A stretch of 64,000 nt of DNA from Megalonaias nervosa (taxonomy: Eukaryota; Mollusca; Bivalvia; Unionida; Unionidae). Below are positions 1-8,545 of the stretch, in pieces. Position 1 is the stretch's first letter. The number at the start of each line of letters is the position of its first letter. Both the position numbers and the translations under genes were made by a program. The notes under the pieces were generated by a model. The model was given only the letters and a program-made list of their open reading frames with translations, ran no database searches and was not told where the DNA came from. The stretch is taken from assembly GCA_016617855.1 (NCBI GenBank), contig JAECUM010004959.1:51840-115839 (forward strand), given 5' to 3'.

Positions 1-540
1 ACTTTGTGAAATCATGTGAGATTTCCATTGATGGATGTCATGAGGCCATTGATGTACACCACGTTTCCTAGCTAAAGACAAAAGATAACCATAATGGTCA
101 CAAAACCATCGATCTACTTTCTCATCGTTTCTAGAAGAGTTACGATCAAAATAAGTCACTAAATGTTCTAAAGGATATCTAAGGCTGCGTTGATGAAGAA
201 AATACACACAATATTGTCCACACACCATGGAATCTGTGCCTTGTAATTTCACATTATTGAATCGTGTCGTCTGGGTATTTCTTCTCATAAAGTCAATGAT
301 ATCGTCTTCCAAAGGGAGTAATCCATACAAATCAAAATATTCCACACAATCCTCTTGAGGGAAGTAGACGGCAACCCAGTGAGTTCCTGGAAGATGACTT
401 TCGTCCGTGTTGATGACATAAGTTTGATGATCTTGAGGTTTGCGATGAGGTAGTTCATCTTTAGCGCACACGACAGGATCCAAGAAGCAGTATACGAACT
501 ATTGTTCAAAAGGTAATAAAGTTCCCAGGTATTTATTTTT
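1..540 (-). pseudogene. Adenain-like capsid maturation cysteine protease, partial (copy A)
   Basis: Translation of the minus strand gives an adenovirus-type (adenain, C5/C48 clan) protease, the enzyme that trims capsid and core precursors in Polintons. Visible are the histidine box GTHWVAVYF (about 366-387), the acidic VEYFDLYG segment, and the cysteine box GTDSMVCGQYCVYF (about 200-241), so the His, Asp and Cys elements of the family are all present. The N-terminal part (about 430-520) is in another frame from the rest, so there is a single-base break near 470-480, and I find no clear ATG. Homology with the copy at 56,984-57,448 confirms the family assignment. The C-terminal end continues to the window edge. 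It is the last gene of the capsid block, 16 bases after the preceding stop. Confidence 0.75.
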
Positions 541-555
541 TGTTGTGTTGTTTTT

Positions 556-1062
556 TCACACGTAATGATAAGTCATCAATTCAATTCTGACTGTTTGTTT
601 GAAACGATCTGTCAAGTAGCCGTTTCTTCGCTTCGCCTCCGCACTCTGGGCTAAGAGAGATTCGATGCGATAGATCTCAAGAGTAGACAATGGTGGGCAG
701 GAATGATCACGCAAGCCTTTATACCACTCATGCAACACTGCTTGTTCCGAGATGAGACTCCAAGCTTCGTCCAGATACTCGTCCAATTTTTCTTCTTGAC
801 TCATCATCATACATTTATCGTGTTGAATTTGACTGGAATGATCGTTTTGACATCCATAACAATATTTCTTGGTCAATTCCGTAATTGTATTCGCCAGGTG
901 TTTGGCAAAATAGGACACTAAATGTTGTTCTTGTTCTGGCCATCTGGACTTGACTACTACCTCGTCCTCTTTGTCTTGGTCTTGGGGTTCTGTTTTCACG
1001 CTATCCTCCCATTCCATGTCCAAAGATTCTCTATCGTTCAATGAGGGATAGGAGTCTTCCAT
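556..1062 (-). CDS. Conserved Polinton protein of unknown function, 168 aa
   Basis: An intact ORF starts at an ATG five bases after the major capsid protein stop. The first 50 residues are strongly acidic (EWEDSVKTEPQDQDKEDE); the middle has a likely metal-binding segment with YCYGCQ followed by H and C residues (CYGCQNDHSSQIQHDKC, about residues 68-84), then helical, charged sequence with KRR and KQTVRIEL. I recognise the C-x2-C-x-n-H-x-C block as recurring next to capsid genes in animal Polintons but know no function. A decayed homologue lies at 57,490-57,890 beside the protease of copy C, so the pair order is conserved. It is probably co-transcribed with the capsid genes, as no TATA-like box lies just upstream. 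Confidence 0.7.
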   Translation of the reverse strand: MEDSYPSLNDRESLDMEWEDSVKTEPQDQDKEDEVVVKSRWPEQEQHLVSYFAKHLANTITELTKKYCYGCQNDHSSQIQHDKCMMMSQEEKLDEYLDEAWSLISEQAVLHEWYKGLRDHSCPPLSTLEIYRIESLLAQSAEAKRRNGYLTDRFKQTVRIELMTYHYV

Positions 1063-1067
1063 TGTTT

Positions 1068-2370
1068 CTAATAGTCTAGAATGACTTCTATCAAACTGTT
1101 GATCTCAATGGTATTATCAAACTCGGCATACAAGAAGACGTTGACCGTCTCGGTGAGAGCTTCTGCAAACTGAACTTCCACACGCAGTTGACCCGATTTT
1201 ATAGGGTGGAAATGTCCCTCGTTGCTGCCTTGGTCTGGAGTGAAATCAAAGGCCCACAAAGTGAAACCTCCTACATAATTTTCGTACGAAATACCGTGAC
1301 TGGTGTTGGTTCCTAGTTGTCCGGTAGCTTCGTACAGGGACAAGTACGATCTCAAGTAATTCATCTGGGCAAAGTTCGAAGGGTCTGGTACATAAGTTCT
1401 TGCCATCGCGACTGACTTCCATCTTGGACACTCTGTAGTGATTAAACTGGAAAGGATTTTGATCGTGGGCTCCGTTGAGGGCTGCATTACTGACGATGCC
1501 AACGATTAAACGTTTGGGTAACTGTCCTTGGAACAGATGATCTTCGATCTTGGATCGGAGTTCAGCAGCAATGGTGAACGTTTTCACTTCTACACGTCGT
1601 ATCGGATACTTGGCGATCGATCTGCTCAATGTGTGACTGATGTCGTTTCCCGCTTTAGGTAACACATCTACACGACGCACGTAAAGTCTGGCTTCTTGGA
1701 TGATGGTTTTGTACTCGTTGGCATGAGCCATCAAATGGAAAGCGACACTGCTGCGATTGAGTCTCAGGCGAATATCCACTCGTTCAGCAAATACTTGTCT
1801 TGCAACCAGATGTCAAAATGCAAACGATCCATCAGTTCTAAATTACGACCTTGCAGGATTTTCCTTCGACGGTCGTTAAAGCCCACATTGTGAGGATTGT
1901 CATCGGCTGTCAGGGCTGTGTCGTTAAACGTGTCTTCACCGGCGGTGTCAGGTTTCCATACCACGCAAACATCCAGATGAGTGTTCTTGGCCTCTTTTCC
2001 GTACGTCAAGAGATTTTCCAGGTACGCTCGGTAAGGGTAAGTATCCATACTGCTGCTGACCAGTTTGTTATTCAAGTACAAATCCACTTCGCTGAACAAG
2101 GAATGCATGAAATTGTTGACAGGATCTACTCTGGCATCGGATTGGTGTTGTCGGTTTTGATCACTTTCAGTTTCAGATACAAGTAACTGCTATTCAGATC
2201 AATGTAATCTTTGGGTTGTCCTTTGATTTCAAACTCGATGGGAGCTGAATCCGTCAAAGAGGAGACGGGATGAAATTCGACCCATTGGGATTCTTGCATC
2301 GTCATCATGTTGGTGGCATGGCAAACAGATCCAGTTCTGACTTGGAACAAGCACAAAACTCTCGGTGCAT
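1068..2370 (-). pseudogene. Major capsid protein (double jelly-roll, hexon-like), frame-broken
   Basis: This is the Polinton/adintovirus major capsid protein, expected at roughly 430 residues to form the trimeric capsomer. The N-terminal part contains VCHATNMMTMQ and VEFHPVSSLTDSAPIEFEI; the middle has EVDLYLNNKLVSSS and AYLENLLTYGKEAKNTHLD; the C-terminal part has RVEVKTFTIAAELRSKIEDH and YLSLYEATGQLGTNTSHG. The reading moves through minus-strand frames in four segments (2,126-2,356; 1,764-2,108; about 1,400-1,779; 1,068-about 1,410), so at least three single-base breaks interrupt it, plus an unclear start: the ATGs near 2,366-2,369 are out of frame with the conserved N-terminus. Related relics are at 43,985-45,020 and 63,391-64,000. 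The breaks may be decay or uncorrected long-read indels. Confidence 0.85.
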
Positions 2371-2385
2371 CATTTTCTTTTTTTT

Positions 2386-2826
2386 TTAATAATCAAAAAC
2401 GTCTAACTCTCGGACGGTTTTTCTTTTCTTAGACTTTCTAGCTCTAGGGGTGTGAAGTCCTCTCAAGGGGTGTTTTTGTCGTCTTCTTCTGCCTTGTCCT
2501 TGCTGTGGCATCAGGGAAGCAGGAATGCCTGACTCGGCATTGCCCAGGGCATTTATAGGAGTTTCTCTCCGACCCAAAATGTCTTTGCCCGTTTGAAGCA
2601 AGACATTTTTGCCTGCTCTCAAGAAAGCTTCTTTTGGGTTTTGTTTGTCAATGATGACATTTTGGAGAAATTCTTTACCTTGCGTCAACGCGGCATCTTT
2701 TAAGGCGTGCAATCCCCGTGTCACCATCGGTTTCAAAACGCGAGCCACTTTACGAAAGGCTGATTTGAGCATATCACCTAAACCATGTCCTCGCTGTCGA
2801 GCCACTCTTTGGTACACAGGATACAT
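2386..2826 (-). CDS. pVI-like minor capsid / membrane-active precursor, about 146 aa
   Basis: This intact basic ORF lies between penton and major capsid genes. Its N-terminus has a glycine-containing amphipathic segment (RGHGLGDMLKSAFRKVARVL, residues about 12-31), as in adenovirus pVI and Polinton pVI-like proteins, followed by KDAALTQGKEFLQNV and a strongly basic tail (RRRRQKHPLRG, RARKSKKRK). The family role is to lie inside the capsid and be processed by the adenain-like protease; the GHGLG segment resembles an adenain-type site, which is inference. I take the ATG at 2,826; a TTG at 2,835 only lengthens the ORF. The relic at 43,590-43,920 retains KPMLKPMVNRGLLALKDV, confirming that this is a genuine conserved gene. 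Confidence 0.7.
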   Translation of the reverse strand: MYPVYQRVARQRGHGLGDMLKSAFRKVARVLKPMVTRGLHALKDAALTQGKEFLQNVIIDKQNPKEAFLRAGKNVLLQTGKDILGRRETPINALGNAESGIPASLMPQQGQGRRRRQKHPLRGLHTPRARKSKKRKTVRELDVFDY

Positions 2827-2839
2827 GACTGACAAAAGG

Positions 2840-3751
2840 TTAGATTAATCGTTTTCGAAAATGGAGTTTCACTGTGACTTTCCCTTTGGTGAATGGAATA
2901 TTTTGTCCCAGATCTCCTTTTATAGTAATGTTGACAGTGTCCAAATACGACTTACTGACGGGCAGATAGTGAGGATGTACAAATTCGCGGTGAACGTGAT
3001 AGGTGTTTCCACCTTCCTCGTCAGCGTTCGAGGCAGAATCCACTTTGAAAGGAATGACACGCAGTAAGGGTACGGAGGTGTCTCCCACCACGTTGTACTC
3101 CACCACATCGGAGTACACAAACATCAAATTCAGTCCTTGGTTCATTTCTACAGGGAATCGAAAATATTTCGCAAAATCTAGGTTACCGGTCATGGCTGGT
3201 ATGTCGTTTCTCATCTTGATCAACGTGGGGTCTCCACCCAAAATGTCATACAATTCAGGACAAAATGTAACGGCCAATACTTTGTCCTCTGAAAATTTCA
3301 TCATTAGGCGACGAGCTTTTTTGTGGTACTCGATCGTGACACTTCTTCTGGCTTTCTCCAAGGCTTTACCAAACATGAAATTGAACCTGTCAGCAATGAC
3401 GTTCATCAAATGTTGACCACTAAAATGATAGTCCGCAGGAATTTTCAACAGATAAGTGGTTTGTTTAGTTTTGGGGTCTTGTGATTTCATAAAGTCAGCT
3501 ACACTAGCGCGTTCATCCATGGCTTGTTGCACGTGTTCGTCATAAACTTCTACCGTAAAAGTGTTTTCATTTTCGACGATGTTTTTGATTTGTGTAGGGT
3601 GAATCATTTCCACCAAAGCCACTTCCCAATGGGCTTCGTGATCCAATTGGATGGCTTGAGGTAGTTTGGCCGAGAAACAGCACAAAGTGTTATTGGGAAA
3701 CACCTCCATGGAACTGTCACTGGGTAACGTTAAGTAAAATTGGTTGTTCAT
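2840..3751 (-). CDS. Minor capsid protein (penton-like, single jelly-roll), 303 aa
   Basis: An uninterrupted ORF of the size typical for the Polinton penton protein, the pentameric vertex protein. It begins MNNQFYLTLPSDSSMEVFPN with the usual N-terminal FYLTLPS..N pattern, followed by LPQAIQLDHEAHWEVALVEM, then GKALEKARRSVTIEYHKKAR, and ends with the beta-rich KGKVTVKLHFRKR. Its ATG overlaps the stop of the preceding membrane-protein gene by the four bases ATGA, which fits coupled translation or very compact packing. It is among the best preserved structural genes of copy A. A shortened relic is at about 43,080-43,480. Confidence 0.85.
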   Translation of the reverse strand: MNNQFYLTLPSDSSMEVFPNNTLCCFSAKLPQAIQLDHEAHWEVALVEMIHPTQIKNIVENENTFTVEVYDEHVQQAMDERASVADFMKSQDPKTKQTTYLLKIPADYHFSGQHLMNVIADRFNFMFGKALEKARRSVTIEYHKKARRLMMKFSEDKVLAVTFCPELYDILGGDPTLIKMRNDIPAMTGNLDFAKYFRFPVEMNQGLNLMFVYSDVVEYNVVGDTSVPLLRVIPFKVDSASNADEEGGNTYHVHREFVHPHYLPVSKSYLDTVNITIKGDLGQNIPFTKGKVTVKLHFRKRLI

Positions 3752-4149
3752 AATTCCAGAGTTCTAGTGTCCGAAGAGTCACTGGAAGTCAGAGGAGTGT
3801 CTAAAAGAGGATCGTTAGGGTGACTGTTGGAACTAACGTTGGACACAAGACTCCAGTTGTTCTTGTTTCCGTTAGAGGAATATTTCACTGACGGATTGGG
3901 AAGAAGGTAACCAATGTAACTGCTAAGTTAAATGGTCCACAATTGTTTGTTTCCATGTTGCAAACTCAGATTGGCAATGGCAGCACCGATGACACAATAC
4001 ACCACAAAGATTTGGCAGAAAAAGACGAGTTGCGTTTTAGGCACACGTTCTCCACACCACACCCACAAGGGTTGCTTTTGTAGATCTTGCAGAGAAGAAC
4101 TGGGGGAAGGAGTGGTCACTGCAGTAGCTGAGGCTGTGTTGAAGGGCAT
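3748..4149 (-). pseudogene. Small single-pass membrane protein, Polinton-associated
   Basis: The gene starts at an ATG five bases after the integrase stop. It has a Ser/Thr/Pro-rich N-terminus, LWVWCGERVPKTQ, one hydrophobic helix (LVFFCQIFVVYCVIGAAIAN), then HGNKQLW, and after one single-base break (near 3,915-3,930) a second conserved block YIGYLLPNPSVKY and a polar Ser/Asn/Asp-rich tail ending RTLEL. The stop TGA overlaps the penton ATG. The W..LLS..GYLLP.P pattern after a membrane helix recurs beside Polinton capsid genes; its function is unknown to me. The relic at about 42,860-43,070 keeps GYLLPSPSLKYT. Because the long frame ends at 3,928, the true length is easily underestimated. Confidence 0.6.
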
Positions 4150-4154
4150 GATGG

Positions 4155-5263
4155 TCACTTCTTTTTATCGTCGATGAGTTGCGAAGTGTCGATCCAAGAG
4201 TCAAAACTGGGAGGATATCCTTTCCAACGTACTTTGACTTCTTTGACACGTGGTTTTCCCACTTTAGGAGTTCTTCGATCGAGAATGTTTTCTATCTCGT
4301 ACACGTCGTCTTCTTTTTTGGTCACACGTTGTAACTCGGGCAAGTAAAACGTTCCTTTTAACACTTCCCCGTTCATGTCTTCCAATTTATAGACAGCAGG
4401 ATGACGGCCACACACTCGTTCAGTGACACGAGACAATTCTGTGCTCCAGTTGGGTAAGTAACCTTTGTCGAAAGTGCGTTTGGTTTTGCCAATGCGTACT
4501 CAATCTCCTGATGCCAACACTCCACCTTTCTTGGGGACAGTCACTGTTGGGGACGTACCAAACAGACGCTCGAAGACGGCCACTTCGTTGTCAGCAGTCA
4601 CTTCTTGGGGGCACGCCCAATGCTCCGATGGTAAGATTGGTTGTACGATTGGACGAGGTGTGGCAAGACGTCGATGTACTTGAGAGTGTGTTGATGTGTA
4701 AAATATTTCCACATGCGTTCTTTCAAGGTGCGTTGAAAACGTTCCACGATGCTAGCTTTGGTTTGGGGATTCTCGGTGGTGAAAAAATGAATGTCACGTT
4801 TCTTCAATTCTTTTTGGAAAGCTTGGTTCAGAAATTCGGTGCCTTTGTCAGTTTGCCATTGAAGAGGGTGACGCCCGCTTTGTTTCAACACCAGTTTGAG
4901 GGCTCACACTAACTCACTGCTCGATTTGGAAGTCAATGGTACGACCCAAGCAAATTTGGAAAAGACGTCGATGACACAAAACAAATATTTGCAGCCACGA
5001 TTGTAGGTGGCCAAATGAGAGACATCGGCTAAATCGGCTTGCCATTGGTGATCGATAGCCTCTACTCGGGTGCGACTTCTGGAAAATTTTCGTCGAATGT
5101 GTTTGTGTAAGGTGTACATGGCTTGTGCTTGTAACCATCGTTGCACATGAGGTAAACGGATACTTTTCAGTCGAGTTTTGGCAGCACGATACAATTTCTG
5201 AACTCCTCCGTAACCTGCGGGATAGACTGGATCGTAGTAAATGCTGGCTAACACCTTCTCCAT
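4155..5263 (-). pseudogene. Retroviral-type (DDE) integrase with C-terminal chromodomain
   Basis: The Polinton integrase joins the element's ends to host DNA. The ATG at 5,263 gives MEKVLASIYYDPVYPAGYGG, a typical N-terminus. The catalytic core shows the first Asp in HQWQADLADVSHLATY, the second in WQTDKGTEFLNQAF and the Glu in KASIVERFQRTLKERMWKYF. A linker with VRIGKTKRTFDKGYLPNW follows, then a chromodomain (DDVYEIENI, VRWKGYPPSFDSWI), which in integrases directs insertion to marked chromatin. The ORF carries in-frame TGA codons at 4,904-4,906 and 4,500-4,502 and a frame change near 4,600, so it cannot give full-length protein as read. A chromodomain relic lies at 42,420-42,670. Confidence 0.88.
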
Positions 5264-5266
5264 TTT

Positions 5267-5956
5267 TTAATAAGTGATCCACTCTTCACTGATGCTGCTC
5301 TGAATGGGACGAGAGGGTGGTTTAGAAACGGTTTTACGTGTCCGATGTGCCACGGGTGTAGAAGTGGAAGGTAGTGGTGGTGGTGGTAATGGGATGGCTT
5401 TGGTCTTCTTTTCTTTTTTCACTTCTGGTTTCCCTTCTTTCTTTTTCACTTCTGTCGAAGGAGGAGTGGACATCATCTTTTTAACTCAAGCTTTAAATTC
5501 TTCTCGTTGGGGTGTAGGGGAAGGGGTCAACAAGGACGCTGGAATCATACTAGGGATGGGAGCTGATGACGGTGTTTGAAAGACTTCTGTTGCCTCTTTT
5601 TCCACAGGCAACCGTGGGGCTGCCTCTGTCTTGACCACTGGGAGTGGTAGTGCTTGTGGTGGTGGTGGTGGTGAACTTTTCATCAGGGCCTTAAAATCTT
5701 TCAGAGTGGGTTGAGCTATTTCGTCTAAAGCTTTTTGGTGAAAGAGTTTCAGTCGTTGTAACAACTGACCGTACCGTTGCGATTTTTCCGTTTCTGACAA
5801 ATCGCTGCGATCCATCAAGCATTGCAATTCGTGTTGTAACTGAGACATTTCGGTCAAATGGGGATTGGGAGGTAAATGTGGGGTTCGTTGTTCTTGCCAA
5901 CGATGGTATTCCATTCATCGTTTGTAAGGCACTAAAGCCAATTCTCGTCCTTCCAT
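5267..5956 (-). pseudogene. Proline-rich Polinton protein of unknown function
   Basis: A single frame runs from an ATG at 5,956 to a TAA at 5,267-5,269, interrupted only by TGA codons at 5,915-5,917 and 5,486-5,488. It opens with MEGRELALVPYKR; an LALVPY motif near the N-terminus recurs in Polinton proteins placed before the integrase. It continues with a helical segment (MSQLQHELQCLMDRSD, LLQRLKLFHQKALDE), proline runs, and a Lys-rich C-terminus (STEVKKKEGKPEVKK). The integrase ATG follows within three bases. A TATA box at 6,003-6,009 sits 47 bp upstream of the ATG. No enzymatic motif is visible; a structural or packaging role is only a guess. Confidence 0.55.
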
Positions 5957-6002
5957 CGGATTTCAAGGATCACGTCTGAGATCTTTTGACTCCAAAGGCC
6001 CC

Positions 6003-6009
6003 TTTTATA
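6003..6009 (-). promoter_or_regulatory. TATA box for proline-rich gene / capsid block
   Basis: TATAAAAGGGG on the minus strand (box at 6,003-6,009), 47-53 bp before the ATG at 5,956. It is the last clear TATA box before the tightly packed integrase-to-protease genes, so it could drive the whole structural block. Confidence 0.45.
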
Positions 6010-6028
6010 TTCTTGGACCTTTTTATCT

Positions 6029-6474
6029 TCATCCTCCCAGGATGTTTCCCAATACTCCTTTCAGCAAGGGTCCTCCTATTGTTCCCATTACTCCTTTCAG
6101 CAACATGGGCAAAAAGGGTAAAATTCCTCCGCGTTGCACCAACATCTTTTTCTTTTGACCAATGGGTATTTTCTTTTAGACCATTTGGCGAAGAACGTGT
6201 TGATGTTTGCCTAAGCATTCTTTCTGGTGTTTAGACAAAGGTATTGTGCCTTTCAAGACATTCAGGCAACATTCGCACACGGTATCGATGACGTCTTTGG
6301 AGGCAGTTTGAATGAGTTTTTTTTTCGCATGGGTGGAGGAACTTTGGACAGGACGGACAACACGTCCCAATGTGTGGCTAAACGAGGTGGCAGTCCTTTC
6401 CTTTTTCCTTTTCCTTTTCCTTTTTGGACAGAAGAACGACGATGATGACGCTGTGCACGTCTTGGAGGGGACAT
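6029..6474 (-). pseudogene. Small core-like protein (adenovirus pX-like group), frame-broken
   Basis: From an ATG at 6,474 a basic N-terminus (SSVQKGKGKGKRKGLPPR) leads, after a break in a run of A near 6,325, to a conserved helical block KDVIDTVCECCLNVLKG followed by PLSKHQKECLGKHQHVLRQM, and after a second break to KKMLVQRGGILPFLPMLLKG and a Gly/Leu-rich end GVLGNILGG. The last block (basic residues, Q-x-GG, hydrophobic tail) is what I recognise from the small virion core proteins likened to adenovirus pX in adintoviruses; that relation is inference. A TATA box lies at 6,529-6,535, 55 bp upstream. Two single-base breaks make it a pseudogene as assembled. Confidence 0.55.
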
Positions 6475-6528
6475 CTTTGGGCGTTCAGCAGCACAAAACA
6501 CTGATCCCTATCGTTTGCCTCAGGTCTT

Positions 6529-6535
6529 TTTTATA
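6529..6535 (-). promoter_or_regulatory. TATA box for pX-like gene
   Basis: TATAAAAAAG on the minus strand, 55 bp before the ATG at 6,474; it overlaps the 3' end of the preceding basic core-like gene. Confidence 0.5.
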
Positions 6536-7260
6536 CTGGAATGCGTCGCCACTGATTGTCTTTACGTCGTATCAACTTGATGACAGGCAACACACGTCGT
6601 GGAGGAGTTCGCAACGGACTAAATCGGGACAGTTCTTGCTTGGACAAATCCAGTAAACTCTGTAACACACCCGTTCTCTCTTGGACTTTGATTTTTGGGG
6701 CAGGTACTTTGTGAGCAGCGGCCACTGCCGCTAAAGAGGAAGAGGGTGTCACCGCTGGAGGAGAAGTTTTTGGAGACGCTCTCTTGCGGATAGAAGCTGT
6801 TTTCTGTGGACTTATCTTTCTTTTTTTTCTGAGGCTGTGACCTGGTTTTGACACCGTTGCTCTTTTTCTTTTTCTTCTGGGTACGTTTGGGCGTGGCTTT
6901 TTTCTTGGGGACGACTTTGGGAGCATTAGGATCCCATTTTAAGAGGGAACGAATGATGACACCTCCTAGAGAATCGCTACCTCCAGGTTTCAAAATGATT
7001 TGCTTTTTGGTTTGAGTGTCGATGCGAGGATCGGCTAGCTGCGTCAAGGCGACTTTGTTTCTTTCAAAAGAACGTTTGGTTTGATGTGGAATCTGAATGA
7101 TGCCTTGCAGTAATTGACGTGCTGTCACCATAAACCATCGTAAGACTTCTTTGAGACTAGCTTCTAAGACACGAGCACGTATTTGTGGATTTTTTTCGCG
7201 ACTGATACCGTACAAGGCACGAATCAATTTGATGAGAAGATGAGACTGAAGGGACGTCAT
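6531..7260 (-). pseudogene. Basic core-like protein with IILKPGG block
   Basis: The ATG at 7,260 gives MTSLQSHLLIKLIRALYGIS, a helical region (LKEVLRWFMVTARQLLQGII), then LADPRIDTQTKKQIILKPGG and a very Lys-rich stretch typical of a DNA-binding core protein. The KK-x-IILKPGG block parallels KKMLVQRGG in the next gene, so the two may be paralogues. In the Lys-rich tract the frame changes (near 6,800-6,830) and the conserved-looking end GVLQSLLDLSKQELSRF with RRKDNQWRRIPV is in the second frame, stopping at 6,531. Upstream is the ATPase fragment. Role and the pX comparison are inference; the DNA-binding guess rests on composition alone. Confidence 0.5.
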
Positions 7261-7325
7261 GTTGACGATGTGTGAGACAAAGCCAAAGTGACCGAGGTTT
7301 CTATAGACTTTTTTGGTGATTGTGA

Positions 7326-7690
7326 TTAGGTCGACGAAGTGGACGTGTAGACGACAGGCCCTCCGTCTTGGCACCAGTGGTGAAACAGATGGGCACGAAA
7401 TCGAAAATAATCGGGAGTGGTGGGTTTTAAATCCACGAGTAAATAAGCGTGTGGAGTTTGAGCGGCATCGTCGTACGCATGAGTCAGCCAAGGCGTTCCT
7501 AACTGTTTGGCTAAGACTTGTACTTGCGATTTATCTCTAGGGCTTTTAAACAACACTACGTAATGAGCATTGAGACTGATGGTGCGATGGGCTTTACTTT
7601 GTTGAAACAAATTTTGGGTATGTAAATGACACTGGCATTATGATGATGCCCTTTGCGCGTAAACCACAGTTTACAGACAAGACAAGACAA
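7326..7690 (-). pseudogene. C-terminal fragment of FtsK/HerA-type packaging ATPase
   Basis: The readable part contains RKGHHHNASVIYI then, after one frame break near 7,620, NLFQQSKAHRTISLNAHYVV, FKSPRDKSQVQVLAKQLG and HAYLLVDLKPTTPDYFRFR. This is the C-terminal half of the Polinton genome-packaging ATPase (the strand after Walker B, the sensor-like Q-NLF and the R-x-ISLNAHY block). The N-terminal half with Walker A and Walker B is absent: within about 40 residues upstream the sequence turns into an AGACA pentanucleotide repeat and then the 3' end of an unrelated ORF. No start codon in frame. The element is therefore probably unable to package DNA on its own. A natural TAA stop at 7,326-7,328 is close to the family's usual end. 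Confidence 0.7.
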
Positions 7691-7697
7691 GACAAGA
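7677..7697. repeat. AGACA pentanucleotide repeat at the ATPase truncation
   Basis: About four copies of a 5-base unit (acaag on the plus strand) lie between the ATPase fragment and a TATA-like box. They mark where the missing ATPase 5' half should begin and may reflect slippage during the deletion. Confidence 0.7.
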
Positions 7698-7706
7698 GTT
7701 TTTATA
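7698..7706 (-). promoter_or_regulatory. TATA box before ATPase fragment
   Basis: TATAAAAAC on the minus strand, of the same form as those before neighbouring genes. It stands upstream of the truncated ATPase, suggesting the fragment still has, or was joined to, a promoter. Confidence 0.4.
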
Positions 7707-7714
7707 CTTTTTTT

Positions 7715-8062
7715 TCAGGAAACGTTTATTGTCATCTTTAATGGTGAACAACACGAAAGACAAAAATACATAAAAGCCAAATGGTTAAGTACATGAATAA
7801 AAGACACATCAAAACGATCAAGAGGTGAAATCGTAGGGGTTCTGTGTAATGTTCTGAGAGTCTCTACACTCCTTGGCACAGTCACATAGGTGTCCTCCCG
7901 GAATGGCCTTTCAGGGATGTCGATCACGGTCCTGTCCTGAAGAAAGTGGTTTTCCTCGGTCACGACTTCTTCTTCTTCTTCTGGCACTGTCACTAACACT
8001 GGTTTAAAAGTTACTTTTTTCAAGGAACGTTTTAATTTTTTCGGATTACAAATCTTGGGCAT
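7715..8062 (-). CDS. Unknown protein with hydrophobic C-terminus, 115 aa
   Basis: An intact ORF from an ATG at 8,062. The first 25 residues are basic (KKLKRSLKKVTFKP), then an acidic run (PEEEEEVVTEE), then Thr/Arg-rich sequence, and a C-terminal hydrophobic stretch FIHVLNHLAFMYFCLSC that could be a tail anchor. I do not recognise it. It lies in the accessory region between the BIR genes and the structural genes. A perfect AATAAA (7,725-7,730, minus) sits at its very end and may serve as the polyadenylation signal of the upstream gene group. Confidence 0.45.
   Translation of the reverse strand: MPKICNPKKLKRSLKKVTFKPVLVTVPEEEEEVVTEENHFLQDRTVIDIPERPFREDTYVTVPRSVETLRTLHRTPTISPLDRFDVSFIHVLNHLAFMYFCLSCCSPLKMTINVS
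7725..7730 (-). terminator. Polyadenylation signal AATAAA
   Basis: AATAAA on the minus strand just before the stop of the 115-aa ORF and about 20 bp before the next TATA-like box, a sensible boundary between two transcription units. Single-hexamer evidence only. Confidence 0.35.
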
Positions 8063-8088
8063 AGTGTGCCACTTCTTTTGTCCAAGCC

Positions 8089-8512
8089 TCAGAACCCCAA
8101 CTTTTTCCAGTCACGTACATCTTTCCAGTGAGGGTGTAAGTCACAAGCTACACATACCTCGTCGTACACATCTTCAGTGTCTAAAAGTTGACGAATCTTG
8201 TTTCCCGTAGAGGCTGAGAAGTATCAAGATGAAAGCGCAAAGCTTTGAGCAGAATGAGTCTCTCGTGTACATTTAAAGGGACCACTTTCATGCATTTTGG
8301 AGTGTTAGGTACTGTTCGTAAAGAGTCCACAAGGAATCGGCTGGTAAACGAAATCCCAGAAAGCAAGTCACTAAGACACACACTACGCGTCGACCCCAAT
8401 TCAATGGACACAGTTCTCGTAATAGGTGTTGGTAATCCTCCACTGTTTGAATAGTGTCATTGATTTCCTTCCACGGAATCTCTTGTATCACAAATGAAAA
8501 AGGTCGTGGCAT
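8089..8512 (-). pseudogene. Unknown accessory protein with NWGR motif, frame-broken
   Basis: From the ATG at 8,512 the frame reads MPRPFSFVIQEIPWKEIND and LLRELCPLNWGRRVVCVLV, then after breaks near 8,290 and 8,200 continues as MKVVPLNVHERLILLKALRF and QLLDTEDVYDEVCVACD to a stop at 8,089-8,091, about 140 residues in all. NWGR in a helical context recalls the BH1 region of Bcl-2 proteins, which would fit next to BIR genes, but no BH2 or BH3 block is seen and I do not claim it. A relic of the segment around the start is at 41,590-41,720, so it is an established element gene. Confidence 0.4.
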
Positions 8513-8520
8513 AGTAGTCT

Positions 8521-8529
8521 GTTTTTATA
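8521..8529 (-). promoter_or_regulatory. TATA box near 8,512 gene
   Basis: TATAAAAAC on the minus strand, only about 9 bp before the ATG at 8,512. That spacing would place the RNA start inside the ORF, so either the real start codon is further in or this promoter serves something else. Confidence 0.35.
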
Positions 8530-8545
8530 CCTCTTTTCTCTTACC

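Noticed and set aside
8288..8512. Bcl-2 homologue
   Set aside because: Only NWGR resembles BH1; no BH2, BH3 or other supporting block, so kept as unknown.
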